A stretch of 64,000 nucleotides of DNA from Chaenocephalus aceratus. Lineage: Eukaryota; Chordata; Actinopteri; Perciformes; Channichthyidae. Each line of letters begins with the position of its first letter. Within the stretch, counting starts at the first letter, position 1. A program made the position numbers and the translations under genes. The stretch covers positions 24,153,412 to 24,217,411 of the forward strand of contig CM043788.1 in the NCBI GenBank assembly GCA_023974075.1. Reading direction: 5' to 3'. Below are positions 47,001-57,969 of the stretch, one piece after another. Below the pieces are notes generated by a model, which was not told where the DNA came from, made no database searches, and worked only from the letters and a program-made list of their open reading frames with translations.

Positions 47001-48031
47001 TCACTCAGGTTTACCGTGTCTCCATTTGCAATGGGAGGATTAACTGAGCTGGGGCAAGTTTGCTCTCCATGTACACTATCTGAATCATTGTTTTGACCCT
47101 GCTTCTGCATTGAATCGACTGGAGATATTGCATGGCTTTTTGAATGAATGACAACACCACTTAAACCTGCCAACTTTCTTTCACCATCTACTTCCATTTT
47201 TGATGCAGACGTAGCTATCGCCCTTCCCCTCGCCCCTCTCCCTAATGGGAATCCCCTGCCTGCCATTCCTAGCATTGCAACATCCCTGCTACAACTGCCT
47301 ACTTTCCCACCTAACCCTTCTATCAACACATCCCCCTTTATCTGCCTATATTTTTTCTCTGGAGCAACATAGTTCTTTATTGGTCCCTCCTGCAGGGAGA
47401 CTGTGACGGGTGGAGCACCAGGAGCTTCTGACTCAGTATCAGCAACGACTACAGTCCTTTGCACCTTCTCATATCGATCATGGTCACACTCTGCTTCCTT
47501 AACTGCCTCCTTGGCCAAATCAAAACACTTTATCCTTGTTAGCTGGCCATCCACTTTCCTTTTTGGGGTGTCCCCGAGGTCCCTACTAAGCCCCTTTCCT
47601 CTCCCTCTCCCCCTTCCTCTGCCCGAAGTATGGGCATTGTGTCCTGCACTGTTGGGGCCACAGCAGTCACAGGCTTTAGGGGTCCTCTTCCTGCCGGACG
47701 TACGGCCATTAACTGAGCCCTGAGAGGCGGTAGGTGTCTGTTGAGCGGACCAGGCTGACGCTGGGCTTGAAAAGGTAGTAAGTGCTTCTGCTGGGATTAC
47801 AACATGGGGCTTGGTATCGGCAGGAATTGGAGTCGAGGGCTGTGTTGATTCTGAGTTTGAAGAAAGGTCTGTGTGGAGGGGTTTGGAAGGAGTCTGGGTT
47901 AGGTCTTGATGGGTAGTATCTCCAGGTGGAGGCACCAGAGGTGGAGCTCCTTGCAGAGAAGGTGCTGAAGCAGGAACAGTTAAATGAGTGGATGATGTTG
48001 TCATTGGGGATGCAGAGCCGCTGTGAACCAT
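41081..48031 (-). CDS. senp5: SENP5-type SUMO-specific cysteine protease, nine coding exons
   Basis: SENP5 removes SUMO from proteins and processes SUMO precursors; the mammalian enzyme is nucleolar. Coding exons (minus order) are 48031-46537, 46033-45928, 44277-44130, 43966-43919, 43764-43687, 43413-43276, 42762-42679, 42032-41982 and 41191-41081; all have AG/GT borders and phases agree, giving 752 residues, close to human SENP5 (about 755) and longer than SENP3. The C48 catalytic set is complete: WLNDQ, HWSLITV (His), YYDSQG (Asp), and PQQRNDSDCGVFVLE (Gln and Cys). It ends QEDMPRIRKRIHKELCDCRL, closer to SENP5 than to SENP3. It appears functional. Confidence 0.9.
44441..45609. mobile_element. 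TTAA-type element in a senp5 intron, with THAP-like relic
   Basis: Inverted ends AGAGCAACTTGCAGGTT (44441) and AACCTGCAAGTTGCTCT (45609) are flanked by CTAA and TTAA, a TTAA duplication with one change. An ATG at 44770 starts a degraded THAP-like reading (HSFPHRKRT, SFRSWVRYAR). Its AGAGC ends resemble those of 641-2703. It lies within the 1.65-kb intron between coding exons 2 and 3 and does not disturb the splice sites. Confidence 0.75.
46537..48031 (-). CDS. senp5: senp5 large N-terminal coding exon
   Basis: This 1495-bp exon supplies the first 498 codons. ATG at 48031 is preceded by an in-frame stop about 12 codons upstream, supporting it as the start. The sequence is low-complexity and probably disordered: Ser/Thr/Pro-rich N-terminus, CDCCGPN-type Cys cluster, an RG-rich stretch GRGRGRGRGKG likely to bind RNA or direct nucleolar location, and TPKRKVDGQL. 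The exon ends MIHG|gtaaga, joining in phase to EFLESFYMKYGS. Antisense ORFs here are shadows. Confidence 0.88.
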
Positions 48032-49585
48032 GACGTCCTCCTTTGGCTCTTCAACCCCATCCCCAACTCAACCTCTCCGCACTCCTGTCCTCTCCTTTCC
48101 CAGTGGTCCTCTAAACTTTAGATGTTGTGGTTTGTTCCTTCCTTGATTTTCCTCCAGGTTGTTTTCCTTCAAGTACTTTTGGTGTGTAGGAATAAAGTTG
48201 TCCTCAAGCCTTTTCCACCATAGTGGTCATTGATTCGAACATGAAATATATTAACCTGTTCCTCTGTGAGAGGTGGACTCCGTTTGGAATCATAACACCA
48301 TGGTGTTCTTATTAGAAAAGGAAGGAAACTGGGAGAGAGAACAAGAGTGAAGAGACATTTTAGCAAGCTTCTCTAAAACAAATATGTGATGTTTTAAAGT
48401 GCAAAGCATGACTCATATAAAATCAAATGAATCTATTCAGTATATAAGTCAGCAAAAAAACAAACATTTTTATCATTTATTCTGAGCCTATTTCAAAACT
48501 GAAGAAGCAATAGTTCTAACAAATGTCCTTATGGATATTAAAATAGATAACACATTTAAAATACACACATTTAATTCTTAGTAACAACCTTACATTACCC
48601 ACATCTAACGTTGATGTTACTCTGTGCAACAGTAAGATTATCTTTAAATTACACGTGGATAACTGTTCAGAAACAGTATGTGATTATGTAGTTTTAGCTT
48701 GCAATTATTTCACAAAAACACAACAAGTACTTAACTGAGACTGCATGTCAAAAAAGCTTTACTTCTCAAAGAGGTGTTATTTCGTTTGGAAGCTAACCTC
48801 GTAGCTGCCGTTAGCAAAACAGCAGCCAAACGTATCAATTATTGAGCAGCAACATGAAGGTGGATGAAGATAAATTGACCATAAGCAGCCTTGTTAGGGG
48901 TTAGCATATTTGCAAGTGTCTGCTAAAACTACGACAACCAATATAGTTAATAGGTATACAAACAAACATTCCGTTAGCTCAGGCGGTTCAACACGGGGCT
49001 GGAGGGACACTCCAACACACCGTTTGAGAATCTAATGTACCATCCGATGATTAAACTAGCTCAAGTATTGCATTTCACAAATTATGCATACATTAGTAAT
49101 TCACTGGAAGCTAGCTAAGTTAGCTAGGTTAGCTAGCTGCAGCCAAAACACAGGCGAAAACACAAAGCAGCGACACATTTCCTCCATTTTCGGTAGGAAG
49201 TTGGAGGCTTCTAAAGATACACGTGATGACGCCGATCTGTATTTAAAGTGACAAGAAGCACAAGCCAACAGCATGAAGAAACGTGAAAAGAAAGACCATT
49301 ATACTCTACCTTGTCTATGATATAAGGTATGACCACGATTTGAAGAAACAACAAATCAAGCAGTCGTCGCTTCTTGATTGCGTCACTGCGTCGAGATCAT
49401 CTTCGGCTGCCTCCGGATCCCCTCCCGAAGTAACCCCTCCAATTGCTTAATCAATATTTCAATCTTCCTCTTCAACTGTCTATCCATAAAATGAGGTTTC
49501 TATTTTGCACAAGAGACCATTTCTCCATTTATATTTACTTGTATTGGCATTAGCCCGCATGCAAATCACAGGATATATTTTACTC
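48032..49585 (-). other. senp5 5' UTR and presumed promoter region
   Basis: No other gene is seen. A potential acceptor (TTTAG before AGGACC, near 48120) could begin the 5' UTR part of the large exon. A GC-richer segment at about 49370-49440 may hold the first non-coding exon and promoter. No TATA box stands out. Placement of the transcription start is inference. Confidence 0.4.
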
Positions 49586-49589
49586 TTAA

Positions 49590-50258
49590 AGGTGGGGTAG
49601 GCAAGCCCGCCTTAACCTGCCATCAGGCCCTGGGGCTGATAGGTTTTGTAGGCCCCCTATTTAAACAACAAATCAAAGTCATGTATAGCCTCTGCAGTTT
49701 CTGTGATCGCACTTCTCCACTCTGCTCTACGCGCGCCTGGTCCTCTCCTCCAGATGAGTGACGTATCGGGCCTCCCTCATGTATTTGTCCGGTTGTCCGC
49801 TACTCCATCGCTATCAGAACCAGACGGCCTACTTGGCTCCGAGGCCCCGCGGCCGGCACCGCTACCGCTCGGTACAGAACTCATCTGTCCTTCCTCCTCA
49901 TCCTGGCCTACAGGTTTAAAATAACCTGTAAGCTTCAACATTTTTTGTAATAGCTGCTTGTCTCAAAACTCCTTTTCCCTCAACAATTTCCTTTTCCGAG
50001 CGCCACTCTCAAACTTTTTCTTCTCAAACTTTTTCTCCTAAACAACCTTCATCAATCACTCGCAATTTGAATAAGTCACATGTGAAACATATTCTCATTC
50101 TGATTGGCTGTTAAGTGGTGCCCACTGACTGTTTCGGAGTCATCATTTTTGGGAAAAATCTCTGGAATCCATCGATCTGATTGATTAGCGGAGCAAATGA
50201 TCAAAATAGTATGGAGGGAAGATATTTTCGTTTGGATTACTGGTCTGGGGGAAGCTCA

Positions 50259-50300
<42 letters not shown>

Positions 50301-51185
50301 CATGTGTGTGTTTGTGTATTTTTGCGTTTGTGTGTATTATGTTTGTTTCCCGGGGAAAACACTCACGAGAAACACCGGCTGTTGTTATGCCTGCTGTGAC
50401 GTAAAGTTACTCCATTCTCCGCTTGTAATTATGCCGAAGCTTCAAAGTTGTATTTATCATCTGAATTTGCTGAAACAAGTTTAATATTCTGAAAGCCAAG
50501 ACTTTGTTTATTTGAAACCCCTGCCGTGTTATCTATGATTACTATACGCCTTACATTCATTATTTCAGCAGAGGGAGGGGAACAGCAGAACAGCAGAGTG
50601 GCGATTGAGAGCGGTCTTCTTCCCTTTACAAGCTTCAAAAATGTATTTATCGTGAGATTTTGGAAATAAAAGTTTCATATTCTGAAAGCCAAGACTTTGT
50701 TTATTTAAAAAAAAATTAAAACATCCGGAAAAAAAAAGAAAATTCTTTTTTATTGGCTCATGATAGGCCCCTGGGCTTCAGCCCAGGTCAGCCCGTGCAT
50801 TAAGGCGGCCCTGGGGGTAGGTAAGTTTCAGAAACCGGCTCGAGATACACTTTTTGTTATATTCCATGGAATGCTCTTAACATCCCGATAGCAATGAATA
50901 TCTTAAGTGCTTTGACAAAAAATCCATAAAAAAATGTCATCTGTAGAAGCCGTAATACTGTAAAAAGTACAACCAATCCGTTTAGCCGGGCCGGCTAAAC
51001 GGATTGCCTACCTGCCTGTCAGCCTTCCATCGGGGCACAAACTTCTCTCGTGCCCTCATTGGTCATGTGCGCGTTCGTGTGTGTTGGAGGAGGGGCTCTA
51101 TAAGGAAGTGGCAGATTTTCTCCGGCTGTGTATTTTCAAATTTTAGCGATCTCGAGCCGGTTTCTCAAACGTACCTACCCCACCT
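49590..51185. mobile_element. TTAA-target MITE carrying a hAT insertion
   Basis: Inverted ends AGGTGGGGTAGG (49590) and CCTACCCCACCT (51185) are flanked by TTAA (49586-49589, 51186-51189), and subterminal GAAACCGGCTCGAG is mirrored by CTCGAGCCGGTTTC. Without the hAT element at 49602-50813 its own length is about 380 bp. A partial second copy is at 51340. Confidence 0.82.
49602..50813. mobile_element. hAT element with 8-bp TSD inside the MITE
   Basis: Ends CAAGCCCGCCTTAA and TTAAGGCGGCCCTG with perfect GGGGTAGG duplications (49594-49601, 50814-50821). The insertion is in the terminal repeat of the host MITE. Internal sequence near 50570-50720 is shared with 19310-19470. It includes a GT repeat at about 50261-50299. 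No transposase. Confidence 0.9.
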
Positions 51186-51339
51186 TTAATTTCAAGCTAC
51201 TGTACAGAGTATTCAAATATATTCTGTATATTTTATGTTTAGATACTCCTCTGAATATATGTATTTTTTTACTGAGAATATGTAGATACCGTTTTTAAAT
51301 GTTTATCTTTATTTTATTTGCATTTTATTCGATGTTTAA

Positions 51340-51455
51340 AGGTGGGGTAGGTCATTTTGGAGAAACCAGCTCGAGTGCGCTAGAATTTGAAAATACACAG
51401 CCGGAAAAAATCTGCCACTTCCTCAGAGCCCCTCCTCCTAGCGTGTAAAACCTGA
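51340..51455. repeat. Truncated copy of the TTAA MITE
   Basis: Starts with TTAA and AGGTGGGGTAGGTCATTTTG and follows the inverted right half of the MITE ending at 51185 up to CCCCTCCTCC, where similarity stops. Confidence 0.75.
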
Positions 51456-51509
51456 TGTGAGCACTTGCAGAAAAAAATCTGAGCTTGTGTGCATACATTT
51501 ACACTTGTA

Positions 51510-51590
51510 TAAAATATCCACGTAACTGTGAACCAAATGTACACTTGTATAAAATATCCACGTAACTGTGAACCAAATTTGAAGTCACAG
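51510..51590 (+). repeat. Tandem duplication of about 40 bp
   Basis: TACACTTGTATAAAATATCC through GTGAACCAAA is present twice in direct succession without visible differences. Confidence 0.85.
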
Positions 51591-51749
51591 AAGAAAACAT
51601 TTTTTTTACAACTTGACGAATCTGCTCTGTGGCAGTATAAATTGACGAATCTGCGGTCTTATCTTTTGCTACACTTCTTGCGATAAATGTGTCGCAAAAG
51701 TAATTTTCACCTGTAGATGTGAGATGGGTCTGGCTGCAGACCGCAGCAA

Positions 51750-51822
51750 GGAGGCGGATCGTATAGGGGCGGATCGTATAGGAGCGGATCGTATAGGGGC
51801 GGATCGTATAGGGGCGTTTCCT
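51750..51822 (+). repeat. 17-bp tandem repeat, four to five units
   Basis: Unit GGCGGATCGTATAGGGG repeated with one A/G change. An inverted, slightly altered copy (ATAGGATCCGCCCCTATA) appears at 52974, at the far side of the hAT-like element 51898-52975. Confidence 0.85.
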
Positions 51823-51897
51823 AACTTTTTTTATCCAATAGCAACTTAAGGGATTCCAGCTGCTTTTATAAATCCTCGCAGAAGAAGTCCTTCGTTC

Positions 51898-52975
51898 TAG
51901 TGATGGGAATTCCGGCTCTTCTTGGTGAGCCGGATCATTTGGCTCGGCTCACCAAGAAGAGCCGGCTCTTTCGGCTCCCAAAGGGCTCTTCAGTTTACCA
52001 CATATTATACTTTTTAATTAAATCAAATGTAGCCCTGTTTTGACTAATGAATGATGTATATGTGTACACATATATCACTTAAATTATTCAATACATCCTT
52101 TGTACTGAAGTATTAAAAAGTAAAAATTACATGTTTAATATAAATTATTTGCTGTGGCCAATTGTTTTCATTGCATTTACAGACCCATGTAACTCTCTGA
52201 TACCACCCAATGAATGCATTGACTTGCTTGTAGAACCACGCTACACAAAACAGATAGCAACACCTATAAAAACTATTTAAAAAAAGGGGCTACTGTATCA
52301 ACCTATATAAAGTATATAAATATAGTTTTTCTCCCTGCAGGAGAGAGGAGCGTGCTTTGAGATCAGCTGCTAGGCTGCAGCGGGGAGAAGAGGGGGACAA
52401 AAAGAGATCTCCGTCCTCCGTGTTTTATTCTTATAGAAGTAAGAAGAGAAGTAATGGGGCAGAAACCCTCCTTTTTACGCAGCGGTCCAGACATAGACAT
52501 CAAACGGCGACACATATTCAGTTTCCAGTTACTTTTGGCATTAGGGCAGGGATATCTAGATACTTTCCAAGGTTTGACATAATGAATTGTGCTACTTTTA
52601 AAGCAAGCAACGATGTTTTCAAATCTGTAATCAAAAAGCTCCTCAAAAACACTATCGAAGCAGTTCCTGCCGTTGTTACGTTAGTTCAAACAGTAACAAC
52701 GGACTACTTTTCTTAGCGGATGCATGTCAATTAAAATCAATACATAAAACTATTTTTTAAATCAATAAAATCTTTTTCTAAATCCATAAAAGCATTTCAA
52801 TTATTATTGGGAGTCATGTCGTTACTTTGTTGAGAATGTGGCCATGTGTAATAAGCGGGATAATGTCCACATTGCACATTGCATAATGTGCCTTCGTGCC
52901 GATCTAGATCCCTCCGCAAAAACAAAACAAAAAACGGCTCGTTCGCGGGTGAGAGCCGGCTCCCGTCGTTCACTA
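51898..52975 (+). mobile_element. hAT-like element related to 13093-13880
   Basis: Left end TAGTGATGGGAATTCCGGCT and right end GAGCCGGCTCCCGTCGTTCA match, in opposite orientation, the two ends of 13093-13880. The flanking octamers differ, so the insertion site was altered. The open frame at 52357-52716 (119 codons, RSAARLQRGEEGDKKRSPSS) has no motif I recognise; its C-terminal part could be a transposase scrap. Confidence 0.7.
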
Positions 52976-53388
52976 TAGGATCCGCCCCTATAGAGAGGCG
53001 AAGTCACGCCCATCTACTTCCGGCCCATGGGACCCCGGAAGCGAAACATTTACATTGAATTCAATGGAGAGAGAAAACGTATCTTTTGATCCCGTTTGAA
53101 TTGTGCCACGAACTACACATATGTTTGTCAATCTTAAACAATAATTTCCATGTCAAAAAAGTCACATTTTGTTGTAAAACTGTTGAAATATAAGACTATG
53201 AAAAATACGCAACTACAAAGACTACAAATCCCAAATCCCATTCTGGCTCGCGTAAGTGATGTCACAGGCGATAATTTTCCAAGTGGTTGCGACTCGTAAT
53301 TAAAGCGAAGAAGAAGAAGAAGATCTCATAACTGATTTATTCCCTCCAATAAATAAGAGATTGCTAAAAATAAATTCACTTTTACAAG

Positions 53389-53501
53389 ATGCATGTGTGC
53401 TTTGTACCAGGTTGTAATCACATAAGTGATCATACCACTTGCTCGTTCTATCGATTCCCGTCTGATAAAAGGACCAGGAGTCGCTGGATCAGACATATCA
53501 G
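53389..53501 (+). CDS. THAP domain first exon
   Basis: ATG at 53389 starts MHVCFVPGCNHISDH, followed by CSFYRFPSDKRTRSRWIRHI and a donor (AG|GTAATA) at 53502. C-x4-C, the FYRFPSD block and the RSRW tryptophan are the first half of a THAP (C2CH) DNA-binding domain, whose usual exon break lies about here. The exon with the C-x2-H half was not found downstream. It may be part of a P-element- or Kolobok-like transposon or a domesticated gene end; sequence to the left (52980-53300) looks like a transposon end. Confidence 0.65.
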
Positions 53502-54520
<1,019 letters not shown>

Positions 54521-54552
54521 ACTGACCTGAGACCAGCACACCCAAACACAAC

Positions 54553-54568
54553 GGCTCTTTTAAGAGCC
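54553..54568 (+). promoter_or_regulatory. Histone mRNA 3' stem-loop
   Basis: GGCTCTTTTAAGAGCC forms a perfect 6-bp stem with a TTTA loop, followed by ACC, the canonical replication-dependent histone 3' processing signal bound by SLBP. A purine-rich segment CAAAGAG lies about 15 bp downstream, like the histone downstream element. It confirms that the fragment came from a replication-type H3 gene. Confidence 0.92.
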
Positions 54569-54732
54569 ACCTACAGTTTCAAAGAGTTGCAATCCTACGT
54601 TATTATAATGATTAAACTGGTTCATGTGTCACTTAGTTTACTGAACCGTGATGAATGAAAGAAATGAGTGAGGTAGTGGTTTACTGAAGTTACAAAGACA
54701 TTAATATATGAGTAACAGGTCAGTGTAAACAC

Positions 54733-55432
54733 AAGCTTCTGGTCCAGGCTCTCGTCACCTCACGCCTAGACTACTGCAACTCCCTCCTGGCTGGTCTACC
54801 TGCATGTGCCATCCGACCTCTGCAGCTCATTCAGAATGCAGCGGCTCGTCTGGTCTTCAACCTTCCAAAATGTTCCCACACCACGCCGCTCCTCCGCTCC
54901 CTCCACTGGCTTCCGGTAACTGCTAGAATCCACTTCAAGACACTGGTACTTGCGTACCATGCTGCGAATGGGTCTGGCCCTTCCTACATCCAGGACATGG
55001 TTAAACCGTACACCCCAGCACGTGCACTCCGCTCTGCATCAGCCAAACGGCTCGCTGCACCCTCGCTGCGAGGGGGATCCAAGTTCCCATCAGCAAAAAC
55101 ACGTGGGTTTGCTATCCTGGCTCCACAATGGTGGAATGAGCTCCCCATTGAAATCAGGACCGCAGAAAGCTTACACACCTTCCGGCGCAGACTGAAAACT
55201 CATCTCTTTCGACTCCACCTCGAGCGATAGAACTATTAACAAAGCACTTATATACTAATAAAGGACTGGCTTATCTAAAGCCAGTTGAGTAGCACTTGAA
55301 ACGATTGGCTCTTTGAAACCTGATGTTCTTATATGATTCTGTTTTCTTCAAGGTTGTGTCTTCCTGGTCGAATGTACTTATTGTAAGTCGCTTTGGATAA
55401 AAGCGTCAGCTAAATGCAATGTAATGTAATTA
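54733..55432 (+). mobile_element. 5'-truncated L2-type LINE with intact C-terminal frame
   Basis: An open frame from 54733 to 55230 without any break encodes LLVQALVTSRLDYCNSLLAG, RPLQLIQNAAARLVFNLPKC and the tail FRRRLKTHLFRLHLER. A 3' UTR with AAGTCGCTTTGGATAAAAGC and an AATGTAATG tail follows. Very similar to 10439-10998, so it is a fairly recent family. Confidence 0.9.
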
Positions 55433-55758
55433 TGGATCATTCAAACTATATACAAATAATATGTAATAAAGTTCTAAAATAAGTATTCGGTATATTCCTT
55501 GATAGCTTTTGGAGAAGGTTGTTTTTAAGTTTACTAAAATCTATCGTGTCAACTGTTTCACTTTATAAAAAGGAACAGGTGAGTAGAGCATCATTGAGTT
55601 TCTTATTCTGTCAGTAAATTATCCAAATGAAATGTTTTTCATTATTTTAGTCAACCCTAAACAAATTGATTGTACCTTTTAATAATGACCTTACATGGTC
55701 GGCAAAGTTAAATTAACTTCAGAAAATCAAATCTGTTCTGAGAAAAAACTAATAAATT
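55433..55758. other. No gene seen
   Basis: AT-rich non-coding DNA between an L2 tail and a hAT element. Confidence 0.5.
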
Positions 55759-56484
55759 AGGGCCGGGACTTTAACGCGTTAATTAAGATTAATTAATTAC
55801 ACAAAAATTAACGCGTTAAAAAAATTAACGCATTTTAATCGCACTTTAATCGCACTTATTTTTGCACAGCGGAACGTTTCTCACTGGATGAGTTTCAGGC
55901 GTACCGATTATACTGGAGCACCAACTAACGTTCATGACTTCAGCATGGGACTTCAAACAACAACAAACCACGGTGAACAATAGTCAAACATGAACGAACA
56001 AGCTGATGAGACCGCTTTGGTCGGCCCCGTGGATGGGAAATTTTGTTTTAAAAAACGGACGGATGGAAGCGTCGATAAGAGCACGGTTGTGTGCAAATTA
56101 TGCAAAAAAGAATTTGCATATCACCGCAGCACATCAAGCCTAAAGTATCACCTAAATGCAAAGCATGTAGCAGCTAGCGTGGACGTTAGCCCGACTCCGA
56201 GTGCAAGGAACCACACCCTGACCCAACCCAACCAGATGACTCAACCAGATGACTGGTTTCAGGGCCAGGATAAGTAAGTCCACGTCTCAGAAAATAACCA
56301 ACTCCCTGGCTCACTGGATTGCACTCGACTGTAGACCACTTGGAGTAAAATCCATGTGAAAATTGCTTCTCACTGTTCTCATGTCAAATATGTATATTTG
56401 ATTAAAAATGCGATTAATTTCGATTAATTAATTACAAAGCCTCTAATTAATTAGATTAATTTTTTTAATCGAGTCCCGGCTCTA
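55759..56484 (+). mobile_element. hAT element with BED-finger exon
   Basis: Ends TAGGGCCGGGACT and AGTCCCGGCTCTA are inverted repeats. Subterminal TTAACGCGTTAA and ATTAATTAATT tracts occur. The flanking octamers are similar but not identical. A BED ORF lies in the middle and the catalytic domain has been deleted. Confidence 0.8.
55990..56277 (+). pseudogene. BED zinc finger of a hAT transposase
   Basis: ATG at 55990 starts MNEQADETALVGPVDGKFCF; the finger reads VVCKLCKKEFAYHRSTSSLK and YHLNAKHV (C-x2-C, H-x4-H). The frame stops after 95 codons at a point where the intact protein would go on to the dimerisation and RNase H-like domains. The ORF itself is undamaged, so a BED-only peptide could be made, but this is not shown. 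Confidence 0.8.
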
Positions 56485-56739
56485 ATACAAATATATATAT
56501 CCTATATACACCATCATGTATAATGATGGTGTATGATGTAGAAGGAAGTGTGGTAGATAACAAGTAAATATAGAGTTACATACAGATCCATGTTACAGCA
56601 AAAGATGGAATAACTAACCCCCTAAACGCACCAGGAGCGTCTGCGCCGCGTTACGTTGCGGCTGCGCCGCGCTGCGACCTCCTCCGGCGACCTACCAGGC
56701 GCGTTTCAAAACGTTGCGGAAACGGAGCGTCGTGTGTGC
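56485..56739. other. GC-rich left flank of Harbinger region
   Basis: Contains many GCGCCGCG-type motifs (56640-56740) resembling the GC-rich sequence near 59760-59850; these may be the two ends of one element, but clear inverted repeats were not established. Confidence 0.35.
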
Positions 56740-56751
56740 AGCCTCGCAGTT

Positions 56752-57222
56752 CTTCTTCTTCTTCTTCTTCTTCTTCTCTTTAATCGCGAATTGCTTCCAC
56801 TTGGAGCATATATCGCCACCTACTGTTGAGTTATTAAATGTTCATATTAAATCCTTGTCCTCAAACCAGTGCTTTTGAGGAATTTGAAGATCAGCTTGTT
56901 TGCTTCATTTCTTGATTTACTTTACATATATTGACTTGAAATCCATGTCCTTGATATTGAGTTGTTCCAGTGCAGTTTTCAGAATGAGTCTTTGCCTTGT
57001 ATATTCCGGGCAGCTAAAAAATACATGATGTATTGTCTCTGGTTGTTGGCAACCATCACAATTGCCATTTGGATGTTTTCCAATCAGATGCATTGATGAG
57101 TTTAACCCAGAGTGTCCCAATGTTATCCTGCTGTTAATGCTCTGTTCTCTTCTACTACTCCCCCAAGTGCTTCCTGTTCCTACTTCCCTTTGTATCTGGT
57201 ATAAATGTCTTCCTTTGATGTT
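56752..57222 (-). mobile_element. 5'-truncated I/Nimb-like LINE with 12-bp TSD
   Basis: Minus strand encodes RITLGHSGLNSSMHLIGKHP, NGNCDGCQQPETIHHVFFSC and PEYTRQRLILKTALEQLNI, the Cys-rich C-terminus typical of I/Nimb-clade LINEs, then a 3' end of GAA repeats (56752-56777 as TTC). Flanks are perfect 12-mers AGCCTCGCAGTT (56740-56751, 57223-57234), so the insertion is exact. 471 bp long. Confidence 0.88.
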
Positions 57223-57500
57223 AGCCTCGCAGTTGTTGTTGATTTTGGAATATTTCCTTGACATTTGTACTTCTACAAGTAAGTAGGCTACGTAGTTAAA
57301 TGGTTTATGTTTGTGTCTGTTTAAATCGTGTTTATTGTTGTTATTTCCTATGTTGTTGTGTTGTAGACTACAGACACAGTTAATAATAATTGTAATATTC
57401 CAGTTATAAACGACATGAATCAAAGATGTGTTGCTGTATTTTAGTGGTAAAAAAATATGCATTCATCATCATAATTATTCTATATATATATAATTTACAG

Positions 57501-57806
57501 TGCCTGTAAACCGGAGGAGAACGCTGGCATGTATTCTCCTACTTGAAAGACTACGGGGGGATGGGGGGAGGAGAAGGAGTCGGTTTTGGGTGCACCCCCT
57601 CAACCAGCAAAGGAGACAACAAGGTGATTTTCATCACCTCGTGGCTGAGCTGAGGCTGGACAGCCAACGACATCACCAATATTTTCGGATGAGTGCAGAG
57701 CAGATGGATGAACTGCTGTTCCTCCTGGGCCCTGAACTGACCAGACAATCCACAAATTTCAGAGCTGCCATAGAACCCAAGCAGAGACTGGCTGTTGCAC
57801 TTAGGT
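57501..57806 (+). pseudogene. Harbinger transposase N-terminal exon
   Basis: Bounded by an acceptor (TAATTTACAG) and donor (CTTAG|GTAAAA). Encodes RRRSRFWVHPLNQQRRQQGD, FHHLVAELRLDSQRHHQYFR, MSAEQMDELLFLLGPELTRQ and PKQRLAVALR, the conserved N-terminal region of PIF/Harbinger (HARBI1-like) transposases. The following exons with the DDE catalytic residues are not found; a convergent gene starts within 170 bp. The frame has no ATG, so an upstream exon must have existed. Confidence 0.8.
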
Positions 57807-57969
57807 AAAATGCACATTTCACAGACAATACATCACTGACCACAAATTTAATAAACGTTTTATTTTTAACAATTTCACCCCAAACAACATTTTAAACAGA
57901 AACATCAAATATAAACAATCAACACAAAAAAAGTAACTATTTACAGTAAAAAAACAATGAATTGCTCAA

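Noticed and set aside
46863..47723. Plus-strand ORFs opposite senp5
   Set aside because: They are shadows of the low-complexity senp5 exon on the minus strand.
48169..48366. A 65-codon minus-strand ORF as an extra senp5 exon
   Set aside because: It lacks a convincing acceptor and phase link, and the large exon already has an ATG with an upstream in-frame stop.
56752..56777. Independent TTC microsatellite
   Set aside because: It is the 3' tail of the LINE inserted at 56752-57222, as shown by the TSD.
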